Positions 25,647 through 34,268 of a stretch of 64,000 nt of DNA are shown piece after piece. Under the pieces are notes generated by a model. The model did no database searches. It saw only the letters and a list, made by a program, of their open reading frames with translations, and had not been told where the DNA came from. Numbering within the stretch: position 1 is the stretch's first letter; each line of letters opens with the position of its first letter. The position numbers were made by a program, and so were the translations under genes. The stretch is from Lachnospiraceae bacterium (GTDB taxonomy: Bacteria; Bacillota; Clostridia; Lachnospirales; Lachnospiraceae). The DNA is taken from assembly GCA_022799355.1 (NCBI GenBank), contig JAAWOG010000006.1:1-64000 (forward strand), in the 5' to 3' direction.

Positions 25647-27099
25647 ACTTTTCACTCATCTGATCCAATAAAGCGATCTTAATTTGATAAAGCTTATTTG
25701 ACAAATCCACATAAACTTTCTGCGGATTGATCAGCCTCCTTGTCTCATCCCACAGGGTGGAGAGCTCTTTCTGGCAGTAATCCCTGATATCCATTACTTC
25801 AGGCGACTCATAGACGCATTCCCCGTCAACGAAAACAGGCTTCAGAAGTTCCCGCATGGTGTAAGTGCCAGGTTTGCATTTTGTTTTTTTCCAGGGCTCA
25901 AGAGGATCAAAAAGGAGCAGCGGTTCCTCTTCGGAAAATGTTTCATCCACAAGACAGATCAGGTCGGCTTTGATCTTGCCGGTTTCCTTATCATAAATAC
26001 GGTATATGGTTTTATTGCCCGGATTTGTCACCTTTTCGGAGTTTTCGGACAGCTTGATCTTGGGGATAAATTTCCCGTCCTCACCCATGATGGCAGCCAG
26101 TTTGTATACACCGCCAAAAGCAGGCCAGTCCTTGCTGGTAATCAGATTTGTTCCGACGCCCCAGGAGGTGATCGCAGCGCCCTGTACTTTCAGGGAATCG
26201 ATCAGATATTCATCCAGGTCATTGGAAGCGGAGATTATCGCGTCAGAAAAACCTGCCTCATCCAGCATTTTCCGCGCCTTTTTGGAAAGGTAGGCGAGAT
26301 CGCCGCTGTCCAGACGGATGCCGTAACTGGTCAGGGTAACACCGGAATCCCGCATTTCCTGAAAAACGCGAATCGCATTGGGAACGCCGGATTTTAAGGT
26401 GTCATAGGTATCGACCAGCAGAATGCAGGCGGAAGGATACATCTCGGCATAGGTTTTAAAAGCGGTATATTCATCCGGGAAACTCATAATCCAACTGTGG
26501 GCGTGAGTACCTTTTACGGGAACATGAAAGAGTTGGCCGCAGAGCACATTGGAAGTACCGATGCAGCCGCCGATCACTGCTGCTCTTGCGCCGTAGGTTC
26601 CGGCGTCGGGCCCCTGCGCTCTGCGCAGCCCAAATTCCATAATGCCGTCTCCTCTTGCCGCCCAGCATACCCGGGAAGCCTTGGTGGCAATCAGCGATTG
26701 ATGGTTCATAATATTTAAGATGGCGGTTTCCACAAGCTGCGCCTCCATAATCGGTGCAATAACCTTTACTATGGGTTCCCGCGGGAAGATAACGGTACCT
26801 TCCGGGATCGCGTAGATGCTGCCTGAGAAGCGGAAATCCGCAAGGTAGTCCAGAAAATCCTGATCAAAAATTTGCAGCCCTGCAAGATACTCGATATCCT
26901 GGGGCGCAAAATGAAGTTCCTTAATATACTTGATCAACTGATCCAGCCCGGCGGAAATCGCGTAGCCGCCGCCGTTGGGATTACTGCGGTAAAAGGCGTC
27001 AAAAATAACGGTTTCATTCCGGTCCATGTTGCGGAAATACCCCTGCATCATGGTGAGTTCATATAAATCGGTAAGCAATGTCAGATTCTGTCTGTCCAT
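25645..27099 (-). CDS. pncB: Nicotinate phosphoribosyltransferase
   Basis: Joins nicotinate to PRPP to make nicotinate mononucleotide in NAD salvage. The 484-residue protein starts LTDLYELTMMQGYFRN (about 8-23), the family hallmark, with FDAFYRSNPNGGGYAISAGL, the catalytic-His region KGTHAHSWIM (about 190-200), LVDTYDTLKSG and SGDLAYLSKKAR. It is convergent with spoVT. AAGGAGGGAAC precedes the ATG. Confidence 0.94.
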   Translation of the reverse strand: MDRQNLTLLTDLYELTMMQGYFRNMDRNETVIFDAFYRSNPNGGGYAISAGLDQLIKYIKELHFAPQDIEYLAGLQIFDQDFLDYLADFRFSGSIYAIPEGTVIFPREPIVKVIAPIMEAQLVETAILNIMNHQSLIATKASRVCWAARGDGIMEFGLRRAQGPDAGTYGARAAVIGGCIGTSNVLCGQLFHVPVKGTHAHSWIMSFPDEYTAFKTYAEMYPSACILLVDTYDTLKSGVPNAIRVFQEMRDSGVTLTSYGIRLDSGDLAYLSKKARKMLDEAGFSDAIISASNDLDEYLIDSLKVQGAAITSWGVGTNLITSKDWPAFGGVYKLAAIMGEDGKFIPKIKLSENSEKVTNPGNKTIYRIYDKETGKIKADLICLVDETFSEEEPLLLFDPLEPWKKTKCKPGTYTMRELLKPVFVDGECVYESPEVMDIRDYCQKELSTLWDETRRLINPQKVYVDLSNKLYQIKIALLDQMSEK

Positions 27100-27248
27100 A
27101 GTTCCCTCCTTACGGGGTGAGATTAATATAATGCATCAATGAAAACATCTTCATTTTACATCCATGACTGTTAAAAAACAAGCGTCCCCCTGCATTTAAA
27201 TAAGCCGGATGTTGCTGTTCATTACCGTTTATGTGTCACTTCCTGAAA

Positions 27249-27605
27249 TTAAGACAGAAACGTCTGGGCGCCCATATATGCTCCAAGTGCGGAATTTACA
27301 AGAGTGATCAAAAAAGTAATGACAGATAAAATAATACCTGCGATGGCGAATCCCTTTCCGCCTTCCTTTATACCGACAGCGCCAAGCACAATACCGCTCA
27401 GAGTGATGGGAAATCCCACCAGCGGCAGAAACCAGGCGATTAGCCCTAAAAGCCCGAAAATCAGGGAAGCAATGGACATCCATTTGTTTTTCGGCTTTTG
27501 GTATGGCGGCGGCATCCATCCCGGAGGATACTGAACCGGACAGCCGCATATCGGGCAGCAGGGGGAGCCCGGAGCAAACTGATTTCCACAGTTTTGACAA
27601 AACAT
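27249..27605 (-). CDS. Zinc-ribbon plus membrane-segment protein (DUF4190-like)
   Basis: A 118-residue protein from ATG 27605, with GGAGG 7 bases upstream. An N-terminal zinc ribbon, MFCQNCGNQFAPGSPCCPIC (Cys 3, 6, 17 and 20), is followed by a Pro-rich linker. Two hydrophobic helices follow with Gly-rich turns (MSIASLIFGLLGLIAWFLPL, then AIAGIILSVITFLITLV). The GIVLGAVGIKEGGKGFAIAGI part resembles DUF4190. Such proteins are common in Clostridia, with unknown function. Confidence 0.75.
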   Translation of the reverse strand: MFCQNCGNQFAPGSPCCPICGCPVQYPPGWMPPPYQKPKNKWMSIASLIFGLLGLIAWFLPLVGFPITLSGIVLGAVGIKEGGKGFAIAGIILSVITFLITLVNSALGAYMGAQTFLS

Positions 27606-27784
27606 ATTTTTTCCTCCCAAATTCGTTCATATCATTACTCTGATTTTACCACTCCCCGGGCATTCTGTCATTAATTATTCTTGACATTTCCTCTGCATCC
27701 CATTAAACTTAGAAATGTTAAATAAATAGGAAACAACAGTGTGAAAAATCCTGTCAAAACAAGGAAGGCAGGAGTCTTTTATCC

Positions 27785-27924
27785 GATAAGCCGAAGGCGT
27801 TCGTTATGATAAGCCGAAGGCGTTCGTTATGATAAGCCGAAGGCGTTCGTTATGATAAGCCGAGGGTGTTCATTATGATAAGCCGTAAGGCGTTCATTAT
27901 GATAAGCCGTAAGGCGTTCAATAT
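27785..27924 (+). repeat. Six tandem 23-24 bp repeats before ileS
   Basis: Units at 27785, 27808, 27831 and 27854 (23 bp) and 27877 and 27901 (24 bp) read GATAAGCCG(A/TA)AGGCGTTC then RTTAT. Units 1-3 are identical, 4 carries three changes, and 5-6 have an extra T. Each has a short GCC-GAA-GGC inverted core, and each junction gives ATGATAAGCC, a start codon with a nearby stop in one frame. The array ends 20 bases before the ileS start. No T-box is seen. The region from 27606 to 27784 holds no gene. Confidence 0.9.
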
Positions 27925-27943
27925 GGTAGGAGAGGGAGGAACC

Positions 27944-30900
27944 ATGTACCAGAAAGTTGATAACAATCTGAACTTTGTAGACAGAGAAAAAGAAGTCTGC
28001 CAGTTCTGGAAAGAAAACGACATTTTTCAAAAATCCATGGATATCAGAAAGGGTGGTCCGACTTACACGTTTTACGATGGTCCGCCGACCGCCAACGGCA
28101 AGCCCCATATCGGCCATGTGCTGACCAGGGCGATCAAGGATATGATCCCGCGGTATCGGACGATGAAGGGCTATATGGTGCCGAGAAAAGCGGGCTGGGA
28201 TACCCACGGCCTGCCGGTGGAGCTGGAAGTGGAGAAGGAGCTGGGACTGGACGGAAAAGAGCAGATCGAGCAGTACGGTCTCGCGCCCTTTATCGAGAAG
28301 TGTAAGGAGTCGGTGTGGCAGTATAAAGGTATGTGGGAGGATTTTTCCGGCACAGTCGGCTTCTGGGCGGATATGGACGATCCCTATGTGACATATTATG
28401 ATGATTTTATCGAATCCGAGTGGTGGGCGCTTAAGCAGATCTGGGATAAAAAGCTTCTGTATAAGGGCTTTAAGATCGTGCCCTACTGTCCGAGGTGCGG
28501 TACTCCTCTGTCCTCCCATGAGGTGGCTCAGGGCTATAAGGCAGTGAAGGAGCGCTCCGCGGTGGTGCGCTTTAAGACGGTGGGCGAGGAAAACACTTAT
28601 TTCCTGGCATGGACGACTACGCCCTGGACGCTGCCCTCTAATGTGGCGCTCTGTGTGAACCCGAAGGATACCTACTGTAAAGTGAAGGCAGCCGACGGTC
28701 ATATCTACTATATGGCGAAAGAACTTCTGGACAATGTGCTGGGCTCTCTGGCGGAGGAAGAAAAGCCGGCATATGAAGTGCTGGAGACCTATGTCGGGAC
28801 GGACCTGGAACATAAGGAGTACGAACCGCTATTTGCCTGTGCGGGCGAGGCGGCCAAGAAGCAGCATAAAAAAGGTTTCTATATCACATGTGACAACTAT
28901 GTCACAATGTCTGACGGTACCGGTATTGTGCATATTGCGCCTGCATTTGGTGAGGACGATGCAAATGTGGGGCGTAAATATGAACTGCCCTTTGTACAGT
29001 TTGTGGACGGCCAGGGGCTTATGACAGGGGAAACGCCCTATGCCGGAAAGTTTGTCAAGGATGCGGACAAGGATATTCTGGTAGATCTGGAGAAGGAAGG
29101 AAAGCTTTTCTCCGCGCCGAAATTTGAACATGATTATCCGTTCTGCTGGCGCTGTGATACGCCGCTGATCTATTATGCAAGAGAGTCCTGGTTTATTAAG
29201 ATGACGGCGGTGCGGGATGACCTTGTAAAAAACAATAGGACCGTAAACTGGATTCCGCCTTCCATCGGGGAGGGGCGGTTTGGAAACTGGCTGGAGAATA
29301 TTCAGGACTGGGGCGTTTCCAGAAACCGTTACTGGGGCACGCCGCTCAATATCTGGGAGTGCGCGGGCTGCGGACACCAGGAGGCGATCGGTTCCAGGGA
29401 AGAACTTTATAAGCTTTCCGGAAATGAGAAAGCGAAGGATGTGGAGCTGCACAGGCCCTACATCGATGAGATCACCTGCACCTGTCCGAAGTGCGGCGGG
29501 ATGATGAAGCGTGTGCCGGAGGTGATCGACTGCTGGTTTGATTCCGGTGCGATGCCTTTTGCACAGTATCACTATCCTTTTGAAAACAAGGAACTGTTTG
29601 AGGCGCAGTTCCCGGCGCAGTTTATCTCCGAGGCGGTGGACCAGACAAGAGGGTGGTTCTACTCCCTGATGGCGGAGTCCACGCTGCTGTTCAATAAATC
29701 GCCCTTTGAAAACGTGATTGTGCTGGGACATATACAGGACGAAAACGGGCAGAAGATGAGCAAGAGCAAGGGGAATGCGATTGATCCCTTTGAGGCGCTT
29801 GAGACTTACGGCGGGGATGCGATCCGCTGGTATTTCTACATCAATTCGGCGCCCTGGCTGCCCAACCGTTTCCACGGGAAGGCGGTGCAGGAGGGGCAGA
29901 GAAAGTTCCTAGGAACGCTCTGGAATACCTATGCGTTTTTCGTATTGTACGCGAATATCGATGCGTTTGACGCGACGAAATATACGCTGGATTATGAGAA
30001 ACTGCCGGTGATGGATAAATGGCTGTTATCCAAATTGAATACGGCGATTGGCGAGGTGGATGAGCACCTTTACAATTACAGGCTTCCCGAGGCGGCGAGA
30101 GTACTGGATAATTTCGTGGATGAGATGAGCAACTGGTATGTGCGCAGAAGCAGGGAGCGCTTCTGGGCAAAGGGCATGGAGCAGGATAAGATCAATGCCT
30201 ACATGACGCTCTATACCGCGCTGGTGGAGATCTGTAAGTGTGCGGCGCCCATGGTACCCTTTATGACGGAGGAGATTTACAGAAATCTGGTGTGCAGTAT
30301 TGATAAGGACGCGCCGGAGAGCATTCACCTCTGTGATTTCCCGGTGGTAAATGCGGCGTATATTGATAAAGAACTGGAAGAATACATGGAAGAAGTGCTT
30401 CGTATCGTGGTGCTCGGCAGGGCTGCAAGGAACGAGGCAAACATCAAGAACCGTCAGCCCATCGGAGAGATGATCGTTAAGGCGGAGAGGGAACTGCCGA
30501 CGTTCTATCAGGACATTGTCAGAGATGAGTTGAATGTGAAAAAAGTAACTTTTGCAGATGACGTTTCTTCCTATACAAGTTACAGCTTCAAGCCGCAGCT
30601 TCGCACGTTGGGACCGAAATACGGCAAACAGCTCGGCGGCATCAGGGCATATCTTTCCAATATCGACGGACTCTCCGCTATGGCGGCGGTGACATCCTTT
30701 AAAGAAGGCGGTACGCTGGACTTTGAGGTGGACGGCGTAAGGATTTCACTGGCGGAGGAGGATCTGCTGATTGAAATGTCTCAGAAGGAAGGTTTTGTTG
30801 CCCAGGCGGATAAGACAGTGACGGTAGTACTCGATACAAACCTGACGCCGGAACTGCTGGAGGAAGGATTCTCTGCGGAAGTGATCAGCAAGATCCAGAC

Positions 30901-31111
30901 CATGCGGAAAGAGGCCGGATTTGAGGTGATGGATCATATCAGCGTTTCCGTAACGGGAAATGAGAAGATCGCGGAGATCGTGAAGAAAAATGCCGCGGCA
31001 ATCTCTGAGAAGGTACTGGCGGATGAGATCCTCTATGGTGAGACGCTTGATATGGCTAAAGAATGGAAAGTTAATGGAGAAACGGTGGAGTTGGGCGTTA
31101 AAATACGATAA
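27944..31111 (+). CDS. ileS: Isoleucyl-tRNA synthetase (type 2)
   Basis: Charges tRNA-Ile. The 1055-residue class I synthetase has the HIGH motif PHIGHVLTRAIKD (about 45-57), the CP1 editing domain with LAWTTTPWTLPSN, VDQTRGWFY, and the KMSKS loop QKMSKSKGNAIDP. FYDGPPTANGKPHIGH and the long C-terminal extension mark the type-2 (eukaryote-like) IleRS, a form known for low mupirocin sensitivity. I chose ATG 27944, with GGAGG 4 bases upstream. The open frame extends through two repeat units upstream, but those lack a ribosome site. Confidence 0.96.
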   Translation: MYQKVDNNLNFVDREKEVCQFWKENDIFQKSMDIRKGGPTYTFYDGPPTANGKPHIGHVLTRAIKDMIPRYRTMKGYMVPRKAGWDTHGLPVELEVEKELGLDGKEQIEQYGLAPFIEKCKESVWQYKGMWEDFSGTVGFWADMDDPYVTYYDDFIESEWWALKQIWDKKLLYKGFKIVPYCPRCGTPLSSHEVAQGYKAVKERSAVVRFKTVGEENTYFLAWTTTPWTLPSNVALCVNPKDTYCKVKAADGHIYYMAKELLDNVLGSLAEEEKPAYEVLETYVGTDLEHKEYEPLFACAGEAAKKQHKKGFYITCDNYVTMSDGTGIVHIAPAFGEDDANVGRKYELPFVQFVDGQGLMTGETPYAGKFVKDADKDILVDLEKEGKLFSAPKFEHDYPFCWRCDTPLIYYARESWFIKMTAVRDDLVKNNRTVNWIPPSIGEGRFGNWLENIQDWGVSRNRYWGTPLNIWECAGCGHQEAIGSREELYKLSGNEKAKDVELHRPYIDEITCTCPKCGGMMKRVPEVIDCWFDSGAMPFAQYHYPFENKELFEAQFPAQFISEAVDQTRGWFYSLMAESTLLFNKSPFENVIVLGHIQDENGQKMSKSKGNAIDPFEALETYGGDAIRWYFYINSAPWLPNRFHGKAVQEGQRKFLGTLWNTYAFFVLYANIDAFDATKYTLDYEKLPVMDKWLLSKLNTAIGEVDEHLYNYRLPEAARVLDNFVDEMSNWYVRRSRERFWAKGMEQDKINAYMTLYTALVEICKCAAPMVPFMTEEIYRNLVCSIDKDAPESIHLCDFPVVNAAYIDKELEEYMEEVLRIVVLGRAARNEANIKNRQPIGEMIVKAERELPTFYQDIVRDELNVKKVTFADDVSSYTSYSFKPQLRTLGPKYGKQLGGIRAYLSNIDGLSAMAAVTSFKEGGTLDFEVDGVRISLAEEDLLIEMSQKEGFVAQADKTVTVVLDTNLTPELLEEGFSAEVISKIQTMRKEAGFEVMDHISVSVTGNEKIAEIVKKNAAAISEKVLADEILYGETLDMAKEWKVNGETVELGVKIR

Positions 31112-31234
31112 ACGGCACGGATTTTCGGCGGAAATTGTTTGTTTTGTCTATTTTCTTTTCGTTGCAAAAGATTTATACTGAAAATGTAAAAATTATGGAA
31201 TAAACAGGAAATGATCCGGGGAAGGGAGATTATC

Positions 31235-33718
31235 ATGGTACTGAAATCACAACAGAAAAAACTGAGCTTTGATAAAGAACTCTTTAAAAGAAGTGTGCTT
31301 TACAATGTGAAAACGTTGTACAGAAAAACGATGGAGGAAGCGACGCCGCAGCAGATTTTTCAGGCTGTCTCCTATGCCATTAAGGATGCGGTAGTAGACC
31401 ACTGGATGGATACGCAGAAGGAATATGAAAAAAAAGATCCCAAGATGGTATACTATATGTCCATGGAGTTTCTGATGGGGCGTGCACTGGGCAATAATAT
31501 CATCAATCTGCAGGCGTATTATACGGTGGGCGAAGCGCTGAAGGAACTGGGGGTAGACCTCAATGTAATCGAGGATCAGGAACCGGATGCGGCTCTCGGA
31601 AACGGCGGCCTTGGCCGTCTGGCAGCATGTTTTCTGGATTCCTTATCAACGCTGGGGTACGCGGCTTACGGCTGCGGCATCCGCTATCATTATGGTATGT
31701 TCAAACAGCAGATCAGAGACGGTTTTCAGATAGAAGTGCCGGATAACTGGCTGGAATACGGTAATCCGTTTGAGTTAAGACGTCCCGAATATGCCAAGGA
31801 GGTAAAATTCGGCGGTTATGTCAATGTGCATGTGGATGAGAAGGGCAGAAACAACTTCCGCCAGGAGGGATATCAGTCCGTAAAGGCGATCCCCTATGAT
31901 ATGCCGATCGTGGGCTACGGCAATGGTATTGTCAACACGCTGCGTATCTGGGATGCGGAGCCTGTGGAGTGCTTCCAGCTTGATTCCTTCGACAAGGGTG
32001 ATTATCAGAAGGCTGTGGAACAGCAGAATCTTGCCCGTAATATCGTAGAGGTTCTCTATCCCAACGATAACCACTATGCCGGCAAGGAGCTCCGCCTGAA
32101 ACAGCAGTATTTCTTTATCTCCGCATCCGTACAGGAAGCGGTGGCGAAGTATATGAGGAAGCATGACGATATCAGGAAGTTCCATGAAAAGGTAACTTTC
32201 CAGCTCAATGATACGCATCCTACCGTGGCGATCGCGGAACTGATGCGGGTGCTGATGGATGAGCATTACCTGACCTGGGATGAGGCGTGGGAAGTGACCA
32301 CAAAGACCTGTGCCTATACAAACCATACGATTATGTCCGAAGCCCTTGAAAAATGGCCGATCGAGCTGTTTTCCAGGCTCCTTCCCCGTATTTATCAGAT
32401 TATCGAGGAGATCAACAGACGGTTCGTTATGCGGATTGAGCAGATGTACCCCGGTAATCATGAAAAAGTGCGCAAGATGGCGATCCTGTATGACGGACAG
32501 GTGAAGATGGCACATCTTGCGATTGCGGCGGGCTATTCCGTGAACGGCGTGGCAAGGCTGCACACGGAGATCCTGAAAAATCAGGAACTCAGAGATTTTT
32601 ATGAGATGATGCCTGAAAAGTTCAATAACAAGACAAACGGCATCACACAGAGAAGATTTTTACTGCACGGAAATCCGCTGCTTGCGACCTGGGTGACAAA
32701 CCATGTGGGCGCGGAGTGGATTACGGACCTGCCGAAGATCGCAGGGCTTAAGATCTATGCGGATGATAAGAAATCCCAGCAGGAGTTTATGAATATCAAG
32801 TATCAGAACAAGGTGCGTCTGGCAAACTATATTCTGGAGCACAATGGTATTGAAGTAGATCCCCGCTCTATTTTCGACGTACAGGTAAAGAGGCTTCATG
32901 AGTACAAAAGGCAGTTGTTAAACATACTGCATGTGATGTATTTATATAATGAGCTGAAAGACCATCCGGATATGGATTTCTATCCGAGAACCTTTATCTT
33001 TGGTGCCAAGGCGGCGGCTGGCTATAAGAATGCGAAACTGACGATCAAGCTGATCAATGCGGTGGGCGATGTGGTCAATAATGATCCGGCCATCGGCGGC
33101 AAGATCAAAGTGGTATTTATTGAGGATTACCGGGTTTCCAATGCGGAGATGATCTTTGCGGCAGCGGATGTCTCCGAACAGATATCCACGGCAAGTAAAG
33201 AGGCTTCAGGTACAGGCAATATGAAGTTTATGTTAAACGGTGCTCTGACGATCGGCACGATGGATGGCGCTAATGTGGAGATCGTGGAAGAAGTGGGAGA
33301 AGAAAATGCGTTTATTTTCGGTCTCAGTTCGGAAGAAGTGATCCGTTATGAGAATCACGGCGGTTATGATCCGATGGAGATCTTCAACAATGACCAGGAT
33401 GTCAGAAGAGTGCTGATGCAGCTTATCAACGGTACTTACTCTCCGCATGATTCGGAGTTGTTCCGTTCGCTCTATAATTCGCTGCTGAATACCCAGTCCA
33501 CGAACAAAGCGGATACTTACTTTATTCTGAAGGACTTCAAGTCTTATGCGGAAGCGCAGAGAAAAGTGGAGGCTGCTTATCGGGATGAGCAGGGCTGGGC
33601 TAAGAAAGCCATTCTGAATGTGGCATGTTCCGGCAAGTTTACGTCTGACCGGACGATCCAGCAGTATGTGGATGAGATATGGCATCTTGATAAAGTGGTT
33701 TTGCCTGTAAAAAAATAA
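31235..33718 (+). CDS. glgP: Glycogen/maltodextrin phosphorylase
   Basis: Releases glucose 1-phosphate from alpha-1,4-glucan. The 827-residue protein starts at ATG 31235 after GAAGGGAG. Signatures: YYMSMEFLMGR, LGNGGLGRLAACFLDS (about 118-133), YGIRYHYGMF-like GCGIRYHYGMF, RVSNAEMIFAAADVSEQ, and the pyridoxal-phosphate site EASGTGNMKFMLNG (about 655-668) with Lys. It complements the glgC-glgD pair 20 kb upstream. A 132-bp hairpin follows the stop. Confidence 0.96.
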   Translation: MVLKSQQKKLSFDKELFKRSVLYNVKTLYRKTMEEATPQQIFQAVSYAIKDAVVDHWMDTQKEYEKKDPKMVYYMSMEFLMGRALGNNIINLQAYYTVGEALKELGVDLNVIEDQEPDAALGNGGLGRLAACFLDSLSTLGYAAYGCGIRYHYGMFKQQIRDGFQIEVPDNWLEYGNPFELRRPEYAKEVKFGGYVNVHVDEKGRNNFRQEGYQSVKAIPYDMPIVGYGNGIVNTLRIWDAEPVECFQLDSFDKGDYQKAVEQQNLARNIVEVLYPNDNHYAGKELRLKQQYFFISASVQEAVAKYMRKHDDIRKFHEKVTFQLNDTHPTVAIAELMRVLMDEHYLTWDEAWEVTTKTCAYTNHTIMSEALEKWPIELFSRLLPRIYQIIEEINRRFVMRIEQMYPGNHEKVRKMAILYDGQVKMAHLAIAAGYSVNGVARLHTEILKNQELRDFYEMMPEKFNNKTNGITQRRFLLHGNPLLATWVTNHVGAEWITDLPKIAGLKIYADDKKSQQEFMNIKYQNKVRLANYILEHNGIEVDPRSIFDVQVKRLHEYKRQLLNILHVMYLYNELKDHPDMDFYPRTFIFGAKAAAGYKNAKLTIKLINAVGDVVNNDPAIGGKIKVVFIEDYRVSNAEMIFAAADVSEQISTASKEASGTGNMKFMLNGALTIGTMDGANVEIVEEVGEENAFIFGLSSEEVIRYENHGGYDPMEIFNNDQDVRRVLMQLINGTYSPHDSELFRSLYNSLLNTQSTNKADTYFILKDFKSYAEAQRKVEAAYRDEQGWAKKAILNVACSGKFTSDRTIQQYVDEIWHLDKVVLPVKK

Positions 33719-33736
33719 GGCGTGACGAAGGAGTTC

Positions 33737-33868
33737 GCCCGGCTATAAAATATCCCTTCAGAGCCCCGCTCTCGCTTCGGGGAAAACGCAGCGGGTGCTA
33801 AACTCGAAAATACCTCGTTAAGCACCGGCGTTTTCCAGAGGCTCTTCAGGGATATTTTATAGCCGGGC
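33737..33868. repeat. 132-bp palindromic hairpin element
   Basis: The outer arms 33737-33757 and 33848-33868 are perfectly complementary over 21 bp. Inside, AGAGCC/GGCTCT, GGAAAACGC/GCGTTTTCC (33781-33789, 33828-33836) and GGTGCT/AGCACC (33794-33799, 33821-33826) extend the fold into one long cruciform. No T-run follows. It may be a glgP 3' structure or a small palindromic repeat element. No clear target-site duplication is seen. Confidence 0.8.
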
Positions 33869-33931
33869 TACGTTGTTGCAAGGGGATTATTTGGGCAGGC
33901 GGATCATTTTTGTTTACAGGAGGAATATGAT

Positions 33932-34201
33932 ATGTACAGACTTATAGAAGCTATAGCAGCGGGTTTATGTTTGTGTGGCATTTTGTATTTCAGTAAAATG
34001 AGGAAATCGCAGGATGCTTCATCTTCCAGAGAAGAGATCATCAATTATTTTAAAGAACAGAAGGCATTTTCCGTGGAAAGCGGTATTAAAATCAAAGATT
34101 TGCCTGAGCATATTGCAAAAGATGAAAACCTAATAATGATGGCAGGCGACAAGACATTGAAATTTAAAAAGGGAAAATATTTTCTGAATGTCGATTGTTA
34201 A
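33932..34201 (+). CDS. Small membrane-anchored protein, unknown
   Basis: An 89-residue protein with CAGGAGG about 9 bases before the ATG. Residues 4-20 form one hydrophobic segment (LIEAIAAGLCLCGILYF), followed by a basic stretch and a soluble tail with alternating charged residues. The tail has EEIINYFKEQKAFS and a LKFKKGKYFLNV ending. No known family is recognised. It lies between the hairpin element and the hydratase gene and may be bicistronic with the latter (67-base gap). Confidence 0.65.
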   Translation: MYRLIEAIAAGLCLCGILYFSKMRKSQDASSSREEIINYFKEQKAFSVESGIKIKDLPEHIAKDENLIMMAGDKTLKFKKGKYFLNVDC

Positions 34202-34268
34202 AAGTACATTTGCGGGATAAAACAGAGAATGGTTTCATGTTGGAAAATTTTGCGGAAAGGGAGTAAAT

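Noticed and set aside
27785..27924. CRISPR array
   Set aside because: The units are directly abutting with no unique spacers, and no cas genes are present.
28829..29875. Minus-strand open frame opposite ileS (about 348 codons)
   Set aside because: Antisense shadow. Composition is His/Arg/Leu-rich and there is no ribosome site, while ileS is intact on the plus strand.
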